From the NCBI GenBank assembly GCA_963930775.1, contig OZ005692.1:2342135-2406134 (forward strand): DNA of 64,000 nucleotides. The letters are read 5' to 3'. How positions within the stretch are numbered: the stretch's first letter is position 1; each line of letters begins with the position of its first letter. The notes beneath the pieces were generated by a model. The model saw nothing but the letters and a program-made list of their open reading frames with translations. It searched no databases and was not told the DNA's origin. Source of the stretch: Cliona cf. orientalis (taxonomy: Eukaryota; Porifera; Demospongiae; Clionaida; Clionaidae). A program made the translations under genes and the position numbers. Positions 47,801-62,346 of the stretch are shown here, in pieces.

Positions 47801-50244
47801 ATTTTCAGTGATCATAAGTTCTCAGTTGGGGGTCCACACTTACATTAGTTAGCTAGATTGTATTACAGCATCTAGTCCAGGACATTAATTTTTAATATTA
47901 CCTATCAATACGATCTATTACTTATGTTGTGATAGTTCTTCTCCTGAGCATACATAGGTGGCCAGTTTCAAGTGAATTAGTATTAAATAAGAAGCCTCAT
48001 GTGGTTTGCAAGGTTGATCAATAATTCCGTATAGCGGGAATCTTTCAAGGAGAAAACTTTAGTGAATCAGTAGGAAGGGAGCATTTCACGGAGAAAACTT
48101 TTGTGGAATGTTAGACACTGATTGCATAGATGGGTATGGCATGCCTGGAGAAAACTTTCGTGGGTGGCTATAAAATTGTGAAATTTGTCTCCCTCGAAAG
48201 TTCCTGCTATAATATTATGGCATCGTAACTATCATTAATGCCTATTCAGGAGCGGCAGAAGGTTGAGAATAGTGGTGTGGTAAGCCTGCCATTACAAAGG
48301 CACATTATAACATCTTTAAATGAATGCTCTTTAATATTTTGAGAAAAGTGGGTGTGGCAGGGTAAGTCGCGAATCATTGGCCTCATGTTCAAGCCAAACT
48401 GCGTCTGTCATGACTGAGGCAATACTAGCTACTAGTGGAATGGAAAGACGTGACCTGCTCATTGCTACAGCCAAGCTACAATTATTTCAAGGTCAGTTGG
48501 GAAAGTAGCTATTAGTGACATAGCGGCAGCAGCTATTAAAAAAGTGGTATGGCATTGCCCATCCACGAAAAAAGTGGTATGGCAAATGCCACATCAGCTA
48601 TACTGCTTCTGCCGCCCTTGCTATTGTCACAAACAGAACAATACTTTTCTAAACAATACATGTACACGTTAACGTGATCAACAATTGGGAATGGGCCACA
48701 CTTTAAGACTTGGTGTATTCATGGCCTGTTGTCAATATTTGCTATCACATGATTTTGGTGTATGATTATTGACATTTTAAATATTACATTCATGACTAAT
48801 ATTATTTATTGCTTAGGGGAGTAGTTTATTGAACGATTCTTGAGCGTAGATCAAAATTATTCATGAAAAGAACAATGTCATGAGATAGGATAAGTTTCCG
48901 ATTCATGGTCCTTCTTCAGCTTTTCATGAATAATTTCGAACTACGTTCAAGAATCGCTCAATAAACTACTCCCCTAAGCATTAAGACAACGTAGTTGTGA
49001 GCCTATATTAGTTTGTAACAATGATTATTAATTTTGAAGCCTTGGTTTATATTTTGTGGCTTGTACGTGGAAATGGTATGTTCTTTAATACAACAGTACA
49101 ATGAGTCTGAGGGGGTTAAAATACCGTAGTGTCCCAGGTAAGCAAGCGCCCATGAGTCCTTAAACATAACTAGATTCTTGCTATTTTGGCCTGCATGGAT
49201 ACTTACCCGGGATCAAAATCCCATATGTTCGTACAGAAGCTGCTACAGTGGCCTGTCACGACAAATTTGGACCCCCCCTTTTTTATTCCCCCCGGTCCAT
49301 ATATTTCAAAATATTTGGACCCCTCGGCCCTTATATTTCTGAAATATATGGACCCCCATGCATGTTATCAACTATAGCAGAGATTCACAAGGGTCAGGGG
49401 CTGGATTCTGGGTATGAATGGTTAGCAGGGTTAGTTTCCAGGGTCTGTATGGCAGGGTTAGTCTTCAGGGTCTGCATGGGGGGTCCGAATATTTCGGGGG
49501 TCCAAATATCACGTGACAGGCCCTTTGAAATGCGGTACATGGGCGCTTGCCTGGGACACTACGGTAATTTCATGGATAGGCGATACTGGTAGTTGACTGA
49601 GAATGCACTCAATGCACTTACATACATTCTACAATCAAAGTTCTACAATCTGCTTGGACCCCAAGAGAATTATATCCAATCCTATAATTAATACTTACTT
49701 GTTAACGGCAGAGAGCAGGTCTTGAATAGCTCGCCCTGAGGTGTCCCGTATCTCTTGAATTAGAATGATGTCATATCGCCGTATGATCTGTATAAGTCAG
49801 TGTGTGCATCGTACGTGTCGGCATGTGTATGTGTGAATGAAATCTGCTGGATAAATATTGAATATGCAATATGATTTTTAACTTCTTCTAATAGCTACAA
49901 TAGAACCACAACCAGGATCTTGGAGTGGACTACTCCTATCATAGATGACCATAAAGGCCAAAACCATGAACAAAAAAAATTATCGCAAAAACTATTCGAA
50001 TTTATAATACGGCTAAACTTACATTAACTAGTACTCGTCGGACATCGTCCTTCTGCACCTTACTCACTCCAAATACTTGTATGTTGAATGCACCGATCCT
50101 CAGCCGCGAGTCCGTCACATCGTCACTAGACTGCCTGGGTTCAACAGCAAGAGCGCCGATCAACCCTCGTCGAGACACTGTGACAAGCAGAACAACCAGC
50201 GCACAAAGAATTGCTTCAAACAGATTCAGCTGTAGGCCTTTCAT
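38815..50244 (-). CDS. DNase I-family nuclease, cassette B (retrotransposon in last intron)
   Basis: Exons 50244-50023, 49787-49699, 47402-47203, 46800-46533, 39049-38815; phases agree and give 337 residues (family about 280-305). N-terminal hydrophobic signal ([16 protein letters not shown]), then [14 protein letters not shown] (catalytic Glu), [24 protein letters not shown] (catalytic His), GDFNADC (catalytic Asp and Asn), THCAYDR (metal-binding Asp), SDHYPVEF (catalytic His), and a C-terminal hydrophobic tail that could be a GPI signal or membrane anchor, as in DNASE1L1. The DNADC and HCAYDR cysteines match the conserved disulfide. The last intron is 7.5 kb because of an Ngaro element; if splicing fails, the last catalytic His is lost. 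Confidence 0.85.
39184..39423 (-). repeat. Ngaro split repeat B2
   Basis: 240 bp identical to B1 at 39931-40170 as far as I could compare by eye. Starts TTTAATTGCAGGGTAAC and ends CCCCCGCATCCA on the plus strand. It is the outer end of the element nearest DNase exon 5. Confidence 0.85.
39424..39560. repeat. Spacer with simple tandem repeat between A2 and B2
   Basis: Contains CAAACAAACAAACGAACAGAC with ACAGACAGACGGACAG and ends in a G-run. It is the only part of the element with no counterpart elsewhere in it. Confidence 0.6.
39561..39931 (-). repeat. Ngaro split repeat A2
   Basis: 371 bp; matches A1 at 44836-45206 except A versus C near 39827/45101. Contains a hairpin CGCAGGTTTCAACCTGCG and the CGCGCGC-rich stretch. 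Confidence 0.85.
39931..40170 (-). repeat. Ngaro split repeat B1
   Basis: 240 bp, direct repeat of B2. It immediately follows the recombinase gene and abuts A2. Confidence 0.85.
40272..41291 (-). CDS. Tyrosine recombinase of the Ngaro element
   Basis: 339 codons. N-terminal SAM-like part ([16 protein letters not shown]), catalytic domain with the first Arg in [17 protein letters not shown] (His-x-x-Arg) and the tyrosine in AYQRYIK. The protein would cut and join a circular DNA intermediate, replacing the integrase of LTR elements. A likely acceptor (TATTAAGAC/CTATATTA region near 41275) suggests the start may be supplied by splicing. No frameshift is visible. Confidence 0.85.
   Translation of the reverse strand: MLIITLNIGPSMVSAEWEQCQASADEFFAKGLAKSTLKSYQSGIRRYKSFCVRLSRPTLPAREETLSAFVAALAKKGVSYTSLKVYLSAIRHYQIQNGLGDPGISRMARLEYIMRGIRRDGALKPNPRKERQPITPTLLSKLFAVWERQTDLRNAKMLWAASCLAFFAFLRVGEFTASGVSQFDDKVHLSISDISINRLEAPSMALINLKQSKTDQLRKGVTVVLGKTNKSPLCPVSALLSYLVVRGTAPGPVFIWENGQFLTRAHFVEEVKKALQLAGADASDFNGHSFRIGAASTAAANGMEDSLIKILGRWESDAYQRYIKIPRQELANYTLLLSS
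41400..43150 (-). CDS. Reverse transcriptase-RNase H of the Ngaro element
   Basis: The open frame runs from an acceptor just above 43150 ([16 protein letters not shown]) to a stop at 41400. Motifs: [39 protein letters not shown] (YLDD catalytic box), LDFLGF. RNase H part: [43 protein letters not shown]. There is no clear ATG near the start, so it is probably spliced from the gag-like gene. Confidence 0.88.
43388..44815 (-). CDS. Gag-like protein of the Ngaro element, two exons
   Basis: Exon 44815-44488 starts [12 protein letters not shown] and is Pro/Glu/Gly rich. A 99-bp GT-AG intron (44487-44389) joins it in phase to 44388-43388 ([10 protein letters not shown]...), total 442 residues. The C-terminal part has a Cys/His-rich segment ([29 protein letters not shown]), a zinc-knuckle-like nucleic-acid binding region. 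It should package the RNA into particles. Confidence 0.75.
44836..45206 (-). repeat. Ngaro split repeat A1
   Basis: 371 bp at the 5' end of the minus-strand element, just before the gag-like start at 44815. Confidence 0.85.
45534..45788 (-). CDS. Unrecognised ORF inside DNase intron 4
   Basis: 84 codons on the same strand as the DNase gene, between the Ngaro element and exon 4. Codon usage looks protein-like ([20 protein letters not shown] ... ALELEQKPK) but I recognise no family. The matching intron of cassette C lacks it, so it came with inserted DNA. It could be a fragment of a captured or transposon-borne gene. Confidence 0.25.
   Translation of the reverse strand: MQFSAADARGVPLTPNSPYRKSVFIELEQWVPIRVWVSVGMYIPTHDIILRAMNMINSTPRGTPKCISAMERALELEQKPKCSS
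46005..46500. repeat. Dispersed repeat family, copy near DNase exon 4
   Basis: Shares ATGGGATAATGTGGCTAG, CTCGCTTCGCTCGAGGCT and CTGAAAAATATTTTTTGTTGTA with copies at 960-1560 and 2095-4370. It ends about 30 bp from DNase exon 4 donor at 46532 and is absent from the same intron in cassette C. Confidence 0.6.
48026..48214. mobile_element. MITE in DNase intron 2 (cassette B), paired copy in C at 59498-59682
   Basis: Ends TATAGCGGGAATCTTTCAAGG and CCTCGAAAGTTCCTGCTATA are inverted; related to 17130-17316. Present in both cassettes, so the insertion predates the duplication. Confidence 0.6.
48811..48979. mobile_element. Hairpin MITE in DNase intron 2 (cassette B), paired copy in C at 60278-60440
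   Basis: Arms GCTTAGGGGAGTAGTTTATT and AATAAACTACTCCCCTAAGC, with the pairing continuing through GAACGATTCTTGAGCGTAG. Copy B has a small insert (AATGTC) near 48875 that C lacks. Confidence 0.7.
49122..49566. mobile_element. TACCGTAGTGTCCC MITE (B), carrying a nested insertion; simple copy in C at 60583-60762
   Basis: Inverted ends TACCGTAGTGTCCCAGGTAA and CTGGGACACTACGGTA. The C copy is 180 bp; the B copy is 445 bp because of a 265-bp element at 49254-49518. Confidence 0.75.
49254..49518. mobile_element. 265-bp TGTCACG-ended element with GGCC target duplication
   Basis: Begins TGTCACGACAAATTTGG and ends CCAAATATCACGTGACA. GGCC flanks both sides (49250-49253, 49519-49522). The paralogous site near 60715 reads CAGTGGCCCTTTG without it, a clean empty site. 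The interior is made of repeated GGACCCC / ATATTT words. Confidence 0.82.
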
Positions 50245-50905
50245 GTTCGATGGTAGGGTCTGCAATTCAAATTGGGGATGAGCACGAATTCATCTGGTAT
50301 CCTGGCCGATATTAGGGCTTGATGGACTGATTGAAAACAAAACTGGTGACCACGCCCCTCATTAAAGAGAAAATCATTGTTTAAAATTTCAACATATTTC
50401 GTATTTTTGGAGAAAACATGGTCAAGAGCATGATGATGGCTGTTTTAACTACTCAATCTAAGGTTTTCTAGGGCGCTGATTTACGTGGTGATAATTTTAT
50501 TGAGGTCTTTACCCTTGCTTATACACTTCTCATCTCTATAATTGCTACAAACCCATTTCTTTTGTATGAAGGTGCTAAGAATCTCAGGCTGGCTCTTCAG
50601 CCTTCAGTTCCTGATAGATAACTCATAAAAAGTAGAGTTTTCCACTTTCTGAGGCTAGCATCACGCGAATCAGCGTCATGAAAAACCCTGAGAGCAGTCC
50701 ATACTGTAACATAGCGCACTGGACCATATTTTCGCGACAAACGGAAAAATTAGCGATTCAATTAATTACGCGTTTCTACATTACGGTGGGCGTGGCCACG
50801 GATTTTGCATCACGTATGAGATTAGTCCATCGAGGGCTAATATATAAGCGGCTTGGAGATTAGCCGAATTTGCCAACATCATATTTCTTATTGCGGAGCC
50901 TATCG

Positions 50906-50989
50906 ATGGCTGCGACGTTCGATCATGATCAACAAGCCATGGGTCACTCTTTTCCAGGAAGTCTAGTCAATTTTGGAGCTGGAGGTACG
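50906..50989 (+). CDS. Possible first exon of an unrecognised plus-strand gene (cassette B side)
   Basis: ATG at 50906 opens MAATFDHDQQAMGHSFPGSL and runs to a GTACGT donor. The same exon is kept at 61441-61518 (MAATFDHDQQVMGHSF...), where it is head to head with the DNase start. No following exon was identified in either place. Confidence 0.35.
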
Positions 50990-51914
50990 TGCGTAGATGG
51001 GGTCTAGTTTCCGAAGGTAAAGGTGGTAATAGGGGCGTGGCACCGTTTTAATTTTTCATTATTTCCGTTATTTAGCAACTAACCGTAATTAGCACCTATG
51101 ATAGGGTATCCAACGAAAAAATCAAACTTTCCAAAAACCGCTCATTTTGGGGCATTTTGCTAGCCTACTGGGACGGTCCCTTAATCTCGAATGATACTGT
51201 GCAAAATTACTCTTACGTGGAGATACAAAAATTTCGCGTTTTTTGGCGAAATTGTCGCGCCAGATGGTTAATATGCTCCAACCGGTGATTTATTGTGGCT
51301 GCCTTACTAAATTGATCGTCCTCATCCAGTGACAGTATGAGGAAGCGTTTACCATACTGTATAACGATGGTACCCCACGTTTTTGCGAATTTTGCCAAAA
51401 TTTGGAGAATAATTAAAGTCTCGATATCTCGGCAAATGAACATGGGGGCGTGACCTGGAGTGAGCATTAGTGTTTGTCCAAGAATATCTTCGTCCTACCA
51501 GAGTTTTGAGAAGTTTTGAAAAACTTCATTTTTTTGTGTGGAAACGCTACCTATGATGAATCAAAGATTCACAGTTTTTTGCTTTTGTCTTGTTACGTAT
51601 TATTATACCGGTACGTCCCCAGATCAGACCCCACCCCAAATTCTAGTCTCGTTCCCAGCCCCCAATCCCCATGTGGCTTATTTTGAGTGCATGCTACTCT
51701 GCATCTGCTATTGTGACTAATATCTTAAGCACCATTCAAGTTTATTTGAAAGATACCGTATGTGGAATTCCAAACATTAATCATAATAATAATAATAATA
51801 ATTATTATTATCGGTATTGTCACACATCAATCACAAAATTTTCTAAAGAAATTCAGCTCCCAAAAAACCACTTAATGAGCTATAATTTTTATATGTCCGA
51901 GTCATTGATATCAC

Positions 51915-51946
<32 letters not shown>

Positions 51947-52515
51947 ATCTTTTTGTAGCTGGGGGAAACCCTAGGACCCTATAGCTCTGGATCTCTATGG
52001 CACTGCACACATTAAAATAATACAAGTTTATGATTTTGCTAGTGTGGGGTGCATTAGCTTTAGAGCCATACCAAATTACACTATGTAGCTATTATTATGA
52101 CAGTACATATACAATGTAGTCCAGCTGCATGCACTCATACAAATAATTATTGTGTTTGGGAATGCATAATTAAAACAGCACAATGTCATTCATAATATTA
52201 CACATGGTAGATACTATATCCATGTGTGGTCAACTGGTGTGCATGATTTGTAGTGCCATAGATCATTGATATTAATAATAATATTATTATAGACTACATG
52301 CATGCTAAATATTTACGTATATTATTATGATCTATGGTAGTGCTCATGGTCCTAAATTATTATCAAGTCACGGTTTTGCATTGAGAATTCTTCGTCATTT
52401 TCAACACTATCATGATAATTGTATGATGGCCGGTGCTTTCCAATTACAAAGAAACCTAGCTGTTGAGATCTGGTGGCAAGTTTAACTTACACAACATCAA
52501 CCAACAATAGAGCAG
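50990..52515. other. Non-coding stretch between cassettes B and C
   Basis: Partly duplicated at 61900-63540 (GTTTCCGAAGGTAAAGG, AGCTGGGGGAAACCCTAGG, ATATCCATGTGTGGTCAACTGG). It holds a poly-C run at 51915-51947. I see no convincing gene. Confidence 0.5.
51915..51947. repeat. Poly-C tract
   Basis: About 30 uninterrupted C, with a paralogous run at about 62123-62145. Other long C or G runs occur near 6270, 6803, 31710 and 45309. Confidence 0.8.
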
Positions 52516-52522
52516 CAATAAT

Positions 52523-53311
52523 TAACGCTCGGCGCGCATGCGCACGAGGGTTACGGTAGTCTGTTTGTTTGTCTGTCTGTTTGTTACCAGTCTACTGCCT
52601 GCATAAGACATTTACACAACAAAATGAACGTACCAGCCAATTTTGCGCCGAACTCCAAAGGTTCTCAACTAAGGGATTTCGCTAAAAAGCTTTCTCTCAC
52701 GAGTTATAGCTTATTCTTCATTTTTAGCATAGCGAAGTCAGCCATTTTTCATTCCCAGTACCGTAAACTAGGGTTAAATCCCTCTGTATACTACTTGTGG
52801 TAATGCCTATAACCATATATGGCTACAGGATACAGTTCATAGGCCAGGCTAGGCTAGGGCTAAACTTAATTGCGCAATCCGTAGTTGCCACGTGGCAGTG
52901 CTCCTGCAGTGTCTAATAAATGCTCACCGTTCATCCTGAACCTGGGTTTGAGACTAGATCATAGCTTATGGTCTCATCTTTGAATTGAGTGAGTTGCATA
53001 CATATAGTCACCATCCTGTCATAGCTATAATAGTGCAGGAGGCCAAGCTTGGTTGTATATGTATCTTTATATGACAGTAGCTATCCAGTCAGTGCAGTCT
53101 ACATGAATCTAGCAGCCTGGCCAGTATTGCTGTTTTAAATTATTATGTCAGCTGGTTAGTATTTCAGAGCCACGCACTGCATCAGCACAATTATTGTAGC
53201 ACTAGAACAATAGCCAAAATATCATATTCATCACAAAACTACTAATCTTAGCGTCATATCTAAATGTACCATCAAGATCTACTGTTAAACGCTTCATTTG
53301 CGCCGAGCGTT
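52523..53311. mobile_element. Possible MITE with short inverted ends
   Basis: AACGCTCGGCGC at 52523 and GCGCCGAGCGTT ending 53311 are perfect 12-bp inverses. The first end carries the GCATGCGC...GGGTTACGGTAGTCTGTTTG signature seen near 36520 and 55235. No target duplication was resolved. Confidence 0.35.
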
Positions 53312-53457
53312 CTGCACTTTAGTGCTCTAGTTATTATAGCTACTATAATATGATTATATGCATAATATAATACTATGATTGTGTGTGCCAGGGTATAATA
53401 ATATTAAATTTATAGTATATATATAGCTACATTCAAGAATTAAATTAATGTACAGTT

Positions 53458-56400
53458 TTACTTCAGACTACCAATATCAACTTGCTGCAAGTTTCCACCT
53501 GCTATGAATAGCTCTCCATTAAGTAGAACTACGCAGGCACATCCCCTTTTAGTTGAAGTGAGGTCACCAACTTTCGCCCATCTGTTGCAGCTAGGCTTAT
53601 ACAGGTAAATATACGAGCAACCCTCTCCTCCAATAGCTAGTAAAGCTCCATTTAGAGCCAGAGCTGTGCTTTTTGAAATTGGAGTGTTAGGCATGACTTG
53701 CCATGATTGTGAAGAGAGCGTTTGAAAAACCGCATCACGTATAAGATCATCAATGCAGACACAGATACATCGATTGGATTGGGCTGAAGTATAGCCGCCT
53801 AATAGGTACCACATATTTCCGATGATTGAGGATGACATCTTATACTGCTCGTCAGGGAGAGGTGAAGCATGGTACCAGTAGCCAGTGAGAGTGTCTAAGA
53901 TTTCAACTGCTGAATGGTGAATGTTTTCAAGATTAAATCCCCCCGCTACCATTATCCATCTGTTTTTGTACGTAGCCACAGTTGGTCCACTACGTGCAGT
54001 GGGCATTGGTGGTAGTGTATGTGTCCAGCAATTTGATTCCTCGTTCCATATTCCTAATTGATTTGTTCTTCGTTGGGATCCTGTTATCACTCCTCCTATG
54101 ACTACTAGATGATTGTCCAGTGAGGTCATCCCAAACCAGTAGCACTCGTATTCAGGAAGTGAGCTCCACTCATTGTTAAGGATGTTATAGACCATCACCA
54201 CTGCATCGTTACCACCATGGGATGTACCAGCTCCAACATATACTTTTTCATTAAGCATAATAGCCTCTGGGCAGTAAGTCATATCGTGTGGCATTTCTTT
54301 ACAACTCCGCCAATCTATATTCAGAGGATCTTTTGTTTCAGAAAGTGGTACCTAACATTAAGAAAAAAGATCCACAATTAATATCAGTTTCTATAATATT
54401 ATGCATGCGATGATACTAGATACAGTAACTGTTATGATTAGGGTATAATAATATTATCTATACCTGTAAATGTAGGCCTTTTCTGGTTTGATTACCCTGC
54501 TTTTCACCCGAGAGTCCAGCACTCTGCAAATCAGTATCCTACGTAACAGGACATTATTATATTAATAACTTTTTATTATGATAATAATTGGATAAAAGAT
54601 ACTTACTGGAATGTTCTGCTGTATGTGACATTGTGCCAGCTGTTCCTCAAGCCTGCTCATATCAACATCTCTTTGTCTTAACTCAGTTTGATGATTTTCT
54701 TCCATAGTCTGTTCAGAATCATTAGGTCATTCAGAATTAAATTTAATGTTTGATCCAATAGCCTACAGGCATAATATATACCGACTCGGACTGTTAGTAG
54801 GACTGTCTTAACTAGAGCTCTCTAGAGCACCAAACCCTCAGCGCGTTGCATGGCATTAGTTGCACTGAGCAGGCAACGACGATATAAATAAATGTTGCCT
54901 TGGGGACGTTTACTAGGTTCTTCAAACATCTTGAGTCAGCAAGTCTAAACTGTGCTCTGATCAATGATGAGCCAGTTGTCTTAAGCCCTGTTTACAGGTA
55001 CCAATTGCAAACCAGTTTAAACTGAACCGGATTAAACCACGTTTACACCCACATGCTTGACCTGAGTTAAGATATTCATAGCCCACTACTAAGCACGTAA
55101 CCCACTTCTAGTCATAATTTTAACCAAAGAATTTTAATTACAATTGTCAGTGTTTCTATGTAAACTTGTAGTATTCCAGCTGTCTATAGGCTTGTGCTGT
55201 GGCTTAAAAAATACATTTTTAACCCTCGGTGCATGCGCAAGGGTTAGTACGTAGTTGTTTGTGTCTGCCTGTTATCAAGCTAGTGGCTACATAGCTTGTT
55301 GTCAAGTCCAAAATGCTGTGTCATAAGGTTCCTTATGGTGATCCAACACATGTATTGGATGGATTTCGCCGACTCCGCTTTCTTCGCCAGTTTTGGCATC
55401 GTTTGGTGATTCTTGACTTGACTTTACGTATAAATAGAATATTGAGTGTCACGCGCTATATACTATAAACTTATATTAAACCTCCGCGCATCTGCTCAAC
55501 CGACCACTTGACACCATATCTCTCGAACAAAACGAAGTTCACATAATAATAACATACCTACCTTTAAGAACCTACAAGAAGTCTATGTCTCATTTTCAAT
55601 ATAATTTATAAGTGAGGTAGCTATACGTGGCAGGTAGCGCAGTAACAGAGAATGAATACCATAATTATTATCCTCATACATGCACCGATGGGTAATTAAC
55701 TAGAGCTCTCTCGAGTACAAAACCCTTGGTGTGTTGTATGGCACCTGGACCACTGACCACACTCAGCAATGGCTCAGAATCTACATAATAATATAGGTTA
55801 GACACTGAAGCCAAGGATTTTACTTCGCCTTCGGGATTTTATATTAGTGACTTCAGTATTCTAAATCCCATCAAGAGCACATAATAAGATCGCGCGTCCC
55901 CCCCTCCCCTACGCGCAGTACACGCGATCTTATTTTGCACTCTTGATCCTATAATATTATTGTTCTCATGCTGTCCTATCCTTAATTATAACTCACAAGT
56001 AATACCAGATCATGCATATGGTCAAGGTGTAGCTAGCCAGCTACCAACCTGAATTTGACGACGTAGTTGGTGAATCACTTCATCCTTTGCCGCTAGTTCA
56101 TTCGTTTGCTCCCTCACAGTGGATTGTGTCCCAATGAAAGCCTTCATCATGACCACCTGTCTCACAGCATCAGCTCTGGCGACAGCTCCACAAGGACCTT
56201 CAATGTCTGCTCTCATTCTCTCTAGAGTAGCTACAAGCTGCTCGGCTGTGGGTCGTCTTGAAGGAGAGTTGTGAAGGCATTGTTTTGTCATCAATACACA
56301 GGGATGCCGTGCTCCAAGCATAGTGCCCTCCAATTGCTCAAAGTAATCTCTACGACGTTCAACTTCAGAACGGGCAACAAGCTCATCAGAATTATTCGGA

Positions 56401-57356
56401 TTGGTGTAGTTAGGTTCAAGAAGGTCACCAGGAAATATCTACGGAACACATAATCACATTCATTATAAGAAAATTAAACAACTGTGAACTCATTTTATAC
56501 CCATTTCAATGCGTACACATACATCCTAAAGCTAGTTATGGCAGCTACATGTACATGTATAGACTCAGTTACCTGAGTCAAGGTAAACAAAGCAAGATGA
56601 CCAAATGAGAACACATCAAGGCTGGGGCCATAACGAGAAGCTGAAGTGAGTGCTTCGGGTGGCATGTAGACCAGTGTCCCTGGTAACCGAGACAGTGTAC
56701 GAGCTAGCTGACCAGGCTGTAGGTTCACGATACGAGAATTTCCAAAATCAGTAATTTTAGCCACAAGAGAAGAGGTCAATAACACATTTTTTGCCGTCAG
56801 GTCTCTGTGGACGATTTGAGGAGTGTGTTTATGCAGGTAGAGCAGACCCTTAGCGACATCTTCAAGCATGGAGCGTTTCAAGGCCAAAGGAATATTTGGA
56901 ACCGTTTCAAGCAAACTATCAAGATTCCCATCCAGTCTCTCCATCAGCAGCACAGGAAGTTGGCAGTTGGGGAGGAAACATACACCCATGAATTGGGTGA
57001 TGTTGGGGTGACGAAGGTCAGACATCAGCTGGCACTCCTGCACGTATCTGCTAGCGACATCTTGGACACCAACATTGCCAGCATCAAGTAAAGCCTCGTG
57101 GATCTTCTTTCCAGCACATATTAAACCGTTGACTTCGACCTGTGATGAAGAGTGAAGCTACGTGAAACATGCACCCCGCGTTTCAACGCTGTGGCTGTTT
57201 ATACCATACCGATTTTTCAACTTTAATACTATATACCTCTTCCACCGATCCGTAAGACCCAATGCCTAGCTGGCTGTCTGTGGTAGTTCCCTCCACTACG
57301 AAGCGAGCGATGTTTGGATCGTTCTGAAAGACCTGAAAACGTCTTGGAGCCGCCAT
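53458..57356 (-). CDS. Kinase-coiled-coil-Kelch protein, cassette C, with a probable frameshift
   Basis: Exons 57356-57237, 57139-56573, 56438-56049 (kinase; same lengths as B), 54710-54607 (coiled coil), 54538-54464, and 54351-53458 (Kelch, 297 codons). HRDLTAKN, DFGNSR and PPEAL are retained, and the Kelch exon is open to the stop at 53458. The 54710-54607 exon is 104 nt rather than 102: an extra AT in CTCATATATCAAC (B reads CTTATATCAGC) creates TGA in frame. Skipping this exon would restore the frame because the normal exon is 102 nt. So the protein may be a kinase alone, or a slightly shorter kinase-Kelch form. Confidence 0.75.
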
Positions 57357-57561
57357 ACTTTACGTACATGCAAAGGTTTGACAAGGCTACAGTATCATGG
57401 AAATTCCCTTAAACATGCGCATGCGCATTAGATGATAATGGAGATAGCGTATTGGCAACAATAATAATATTATACGCATGCCTAATAAAACTTGCTACAC
57501 ATTAAACAATTAAGGAATAAAAATTAATAACGTACATGTACCGACAACAAAATAATTAACG

Positions 57562-61435
<3,874 letters not shown>

Positions 61436-61440
61436 GTTCG

Positions 61441-61518
61441 ATGGCTGCAACGTTCGATCATGATCAACAAGTCATGGGTCACTCTTTTCCAGGAAGCCTA
61501 GTCAATTTTGGAGCTGAG
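61441..61518 (+). CDS. Possible first exon of a plus-strand gene, head to head with DNase C
   Basis: ATG at 61441 starts MAATFDHDQQVMGHSFPGSL, only 5 bp from the DNase ATG at 61435 on the other strand. The homologous exon in B starts at 50906, 660 bp from its DNase. No later exon found. Confidence 0.35.
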
Positions 61519-61539
61519 TACGTGAGTAGGTGGGGTCTA

Positions 61540-61905
61540 GTTACCCCGCGCGCATGCGCAAGGGGTAAAGCAATCGTCTGTCGTCGTCGTTGTTGTCGGC
61601 ACTAAAATCGCCAGATCTCGAGTTCTAGGCGTCTGTGCGTGCTGTAAGCACAGCCAATCGGTAGATATCGGTGAAAAACTGGCTTGTACGTGCTTTGAAT
61701 TTCTCAAAAAGGCTTACTAGTGCTATAAATCGTGTATTCTCTATTCAGCATGCCCGTGGTTTATCGACCACACCCACTCTTTTAGTATGCGGATGCGACT
61801 GCGCATGCTCAAGCACGATGTTGGAAAGGGTCATCACGTCATGAAACAGCTACATGTATGCCTCAGAGTGTTTGCAATACTACGCTACAGAGCTCCAGTT
61901 TCCGA
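61540..61905. repeat. Insertion unique to the C side
   Basis: B reads GGTCTAGTTTCCGAAGG continuously near 51000-51020; C has about 365 bp between GGTCTAGT and TTTCCGAAGG. It opens ACCCCGCGCGCATGCGCAAG followed by CGTCTGTCGTCGTCG, matching the GCATGCGC repeat type seen elsewhere. No coding content. Confidence 0.55.
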
Positions 61906-62346
61906 AGGTAAAGGTCGTCATAGGGGCGTGGCGCCGTTTTAATTTTTCGTTATTTAGCAGAATCTGGAGCATATTTTCGAGATATTTGGTAAAGGGTCGC
62001 TACTGCGCACGCGCGTTAGCAATAAAATTCATAGAGGCGGCCTGTAAAAATTGGGACGGGCGGGGATGAGAATCAAGTAAGTTATTTTATGTGGCCTTAT
62101 GTCCACTCATTGATATCATTTCCCCCCCCCCCCCCCCCCCCCCCCTTTTGTAGCTGGGGGAAACCCTAGGACCCTATATACATGTAGCTCTAGATCTCCA
62201 TGGCACTGCTGCCACACATTAAAATTTATGATCTTGCTAGTGTGGGTGCATTAGCTTTAGAGCCATGCCAAATTATGTAGCTATGACAGTAGGTGTACCA
62301 GCTGCACTCATATAATTATACAAATTGTGTTTGGGAATGCATATTA

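Noticed and set aside
53458-54294. Kelch ORFs (also 34222-35127 and 24723-25660) as stand-alone genes
   Set aside because: Exon phases and acceptor sites connect them to the upstream kinase and coiled-coil exons; no promoter or start of their own was evident.
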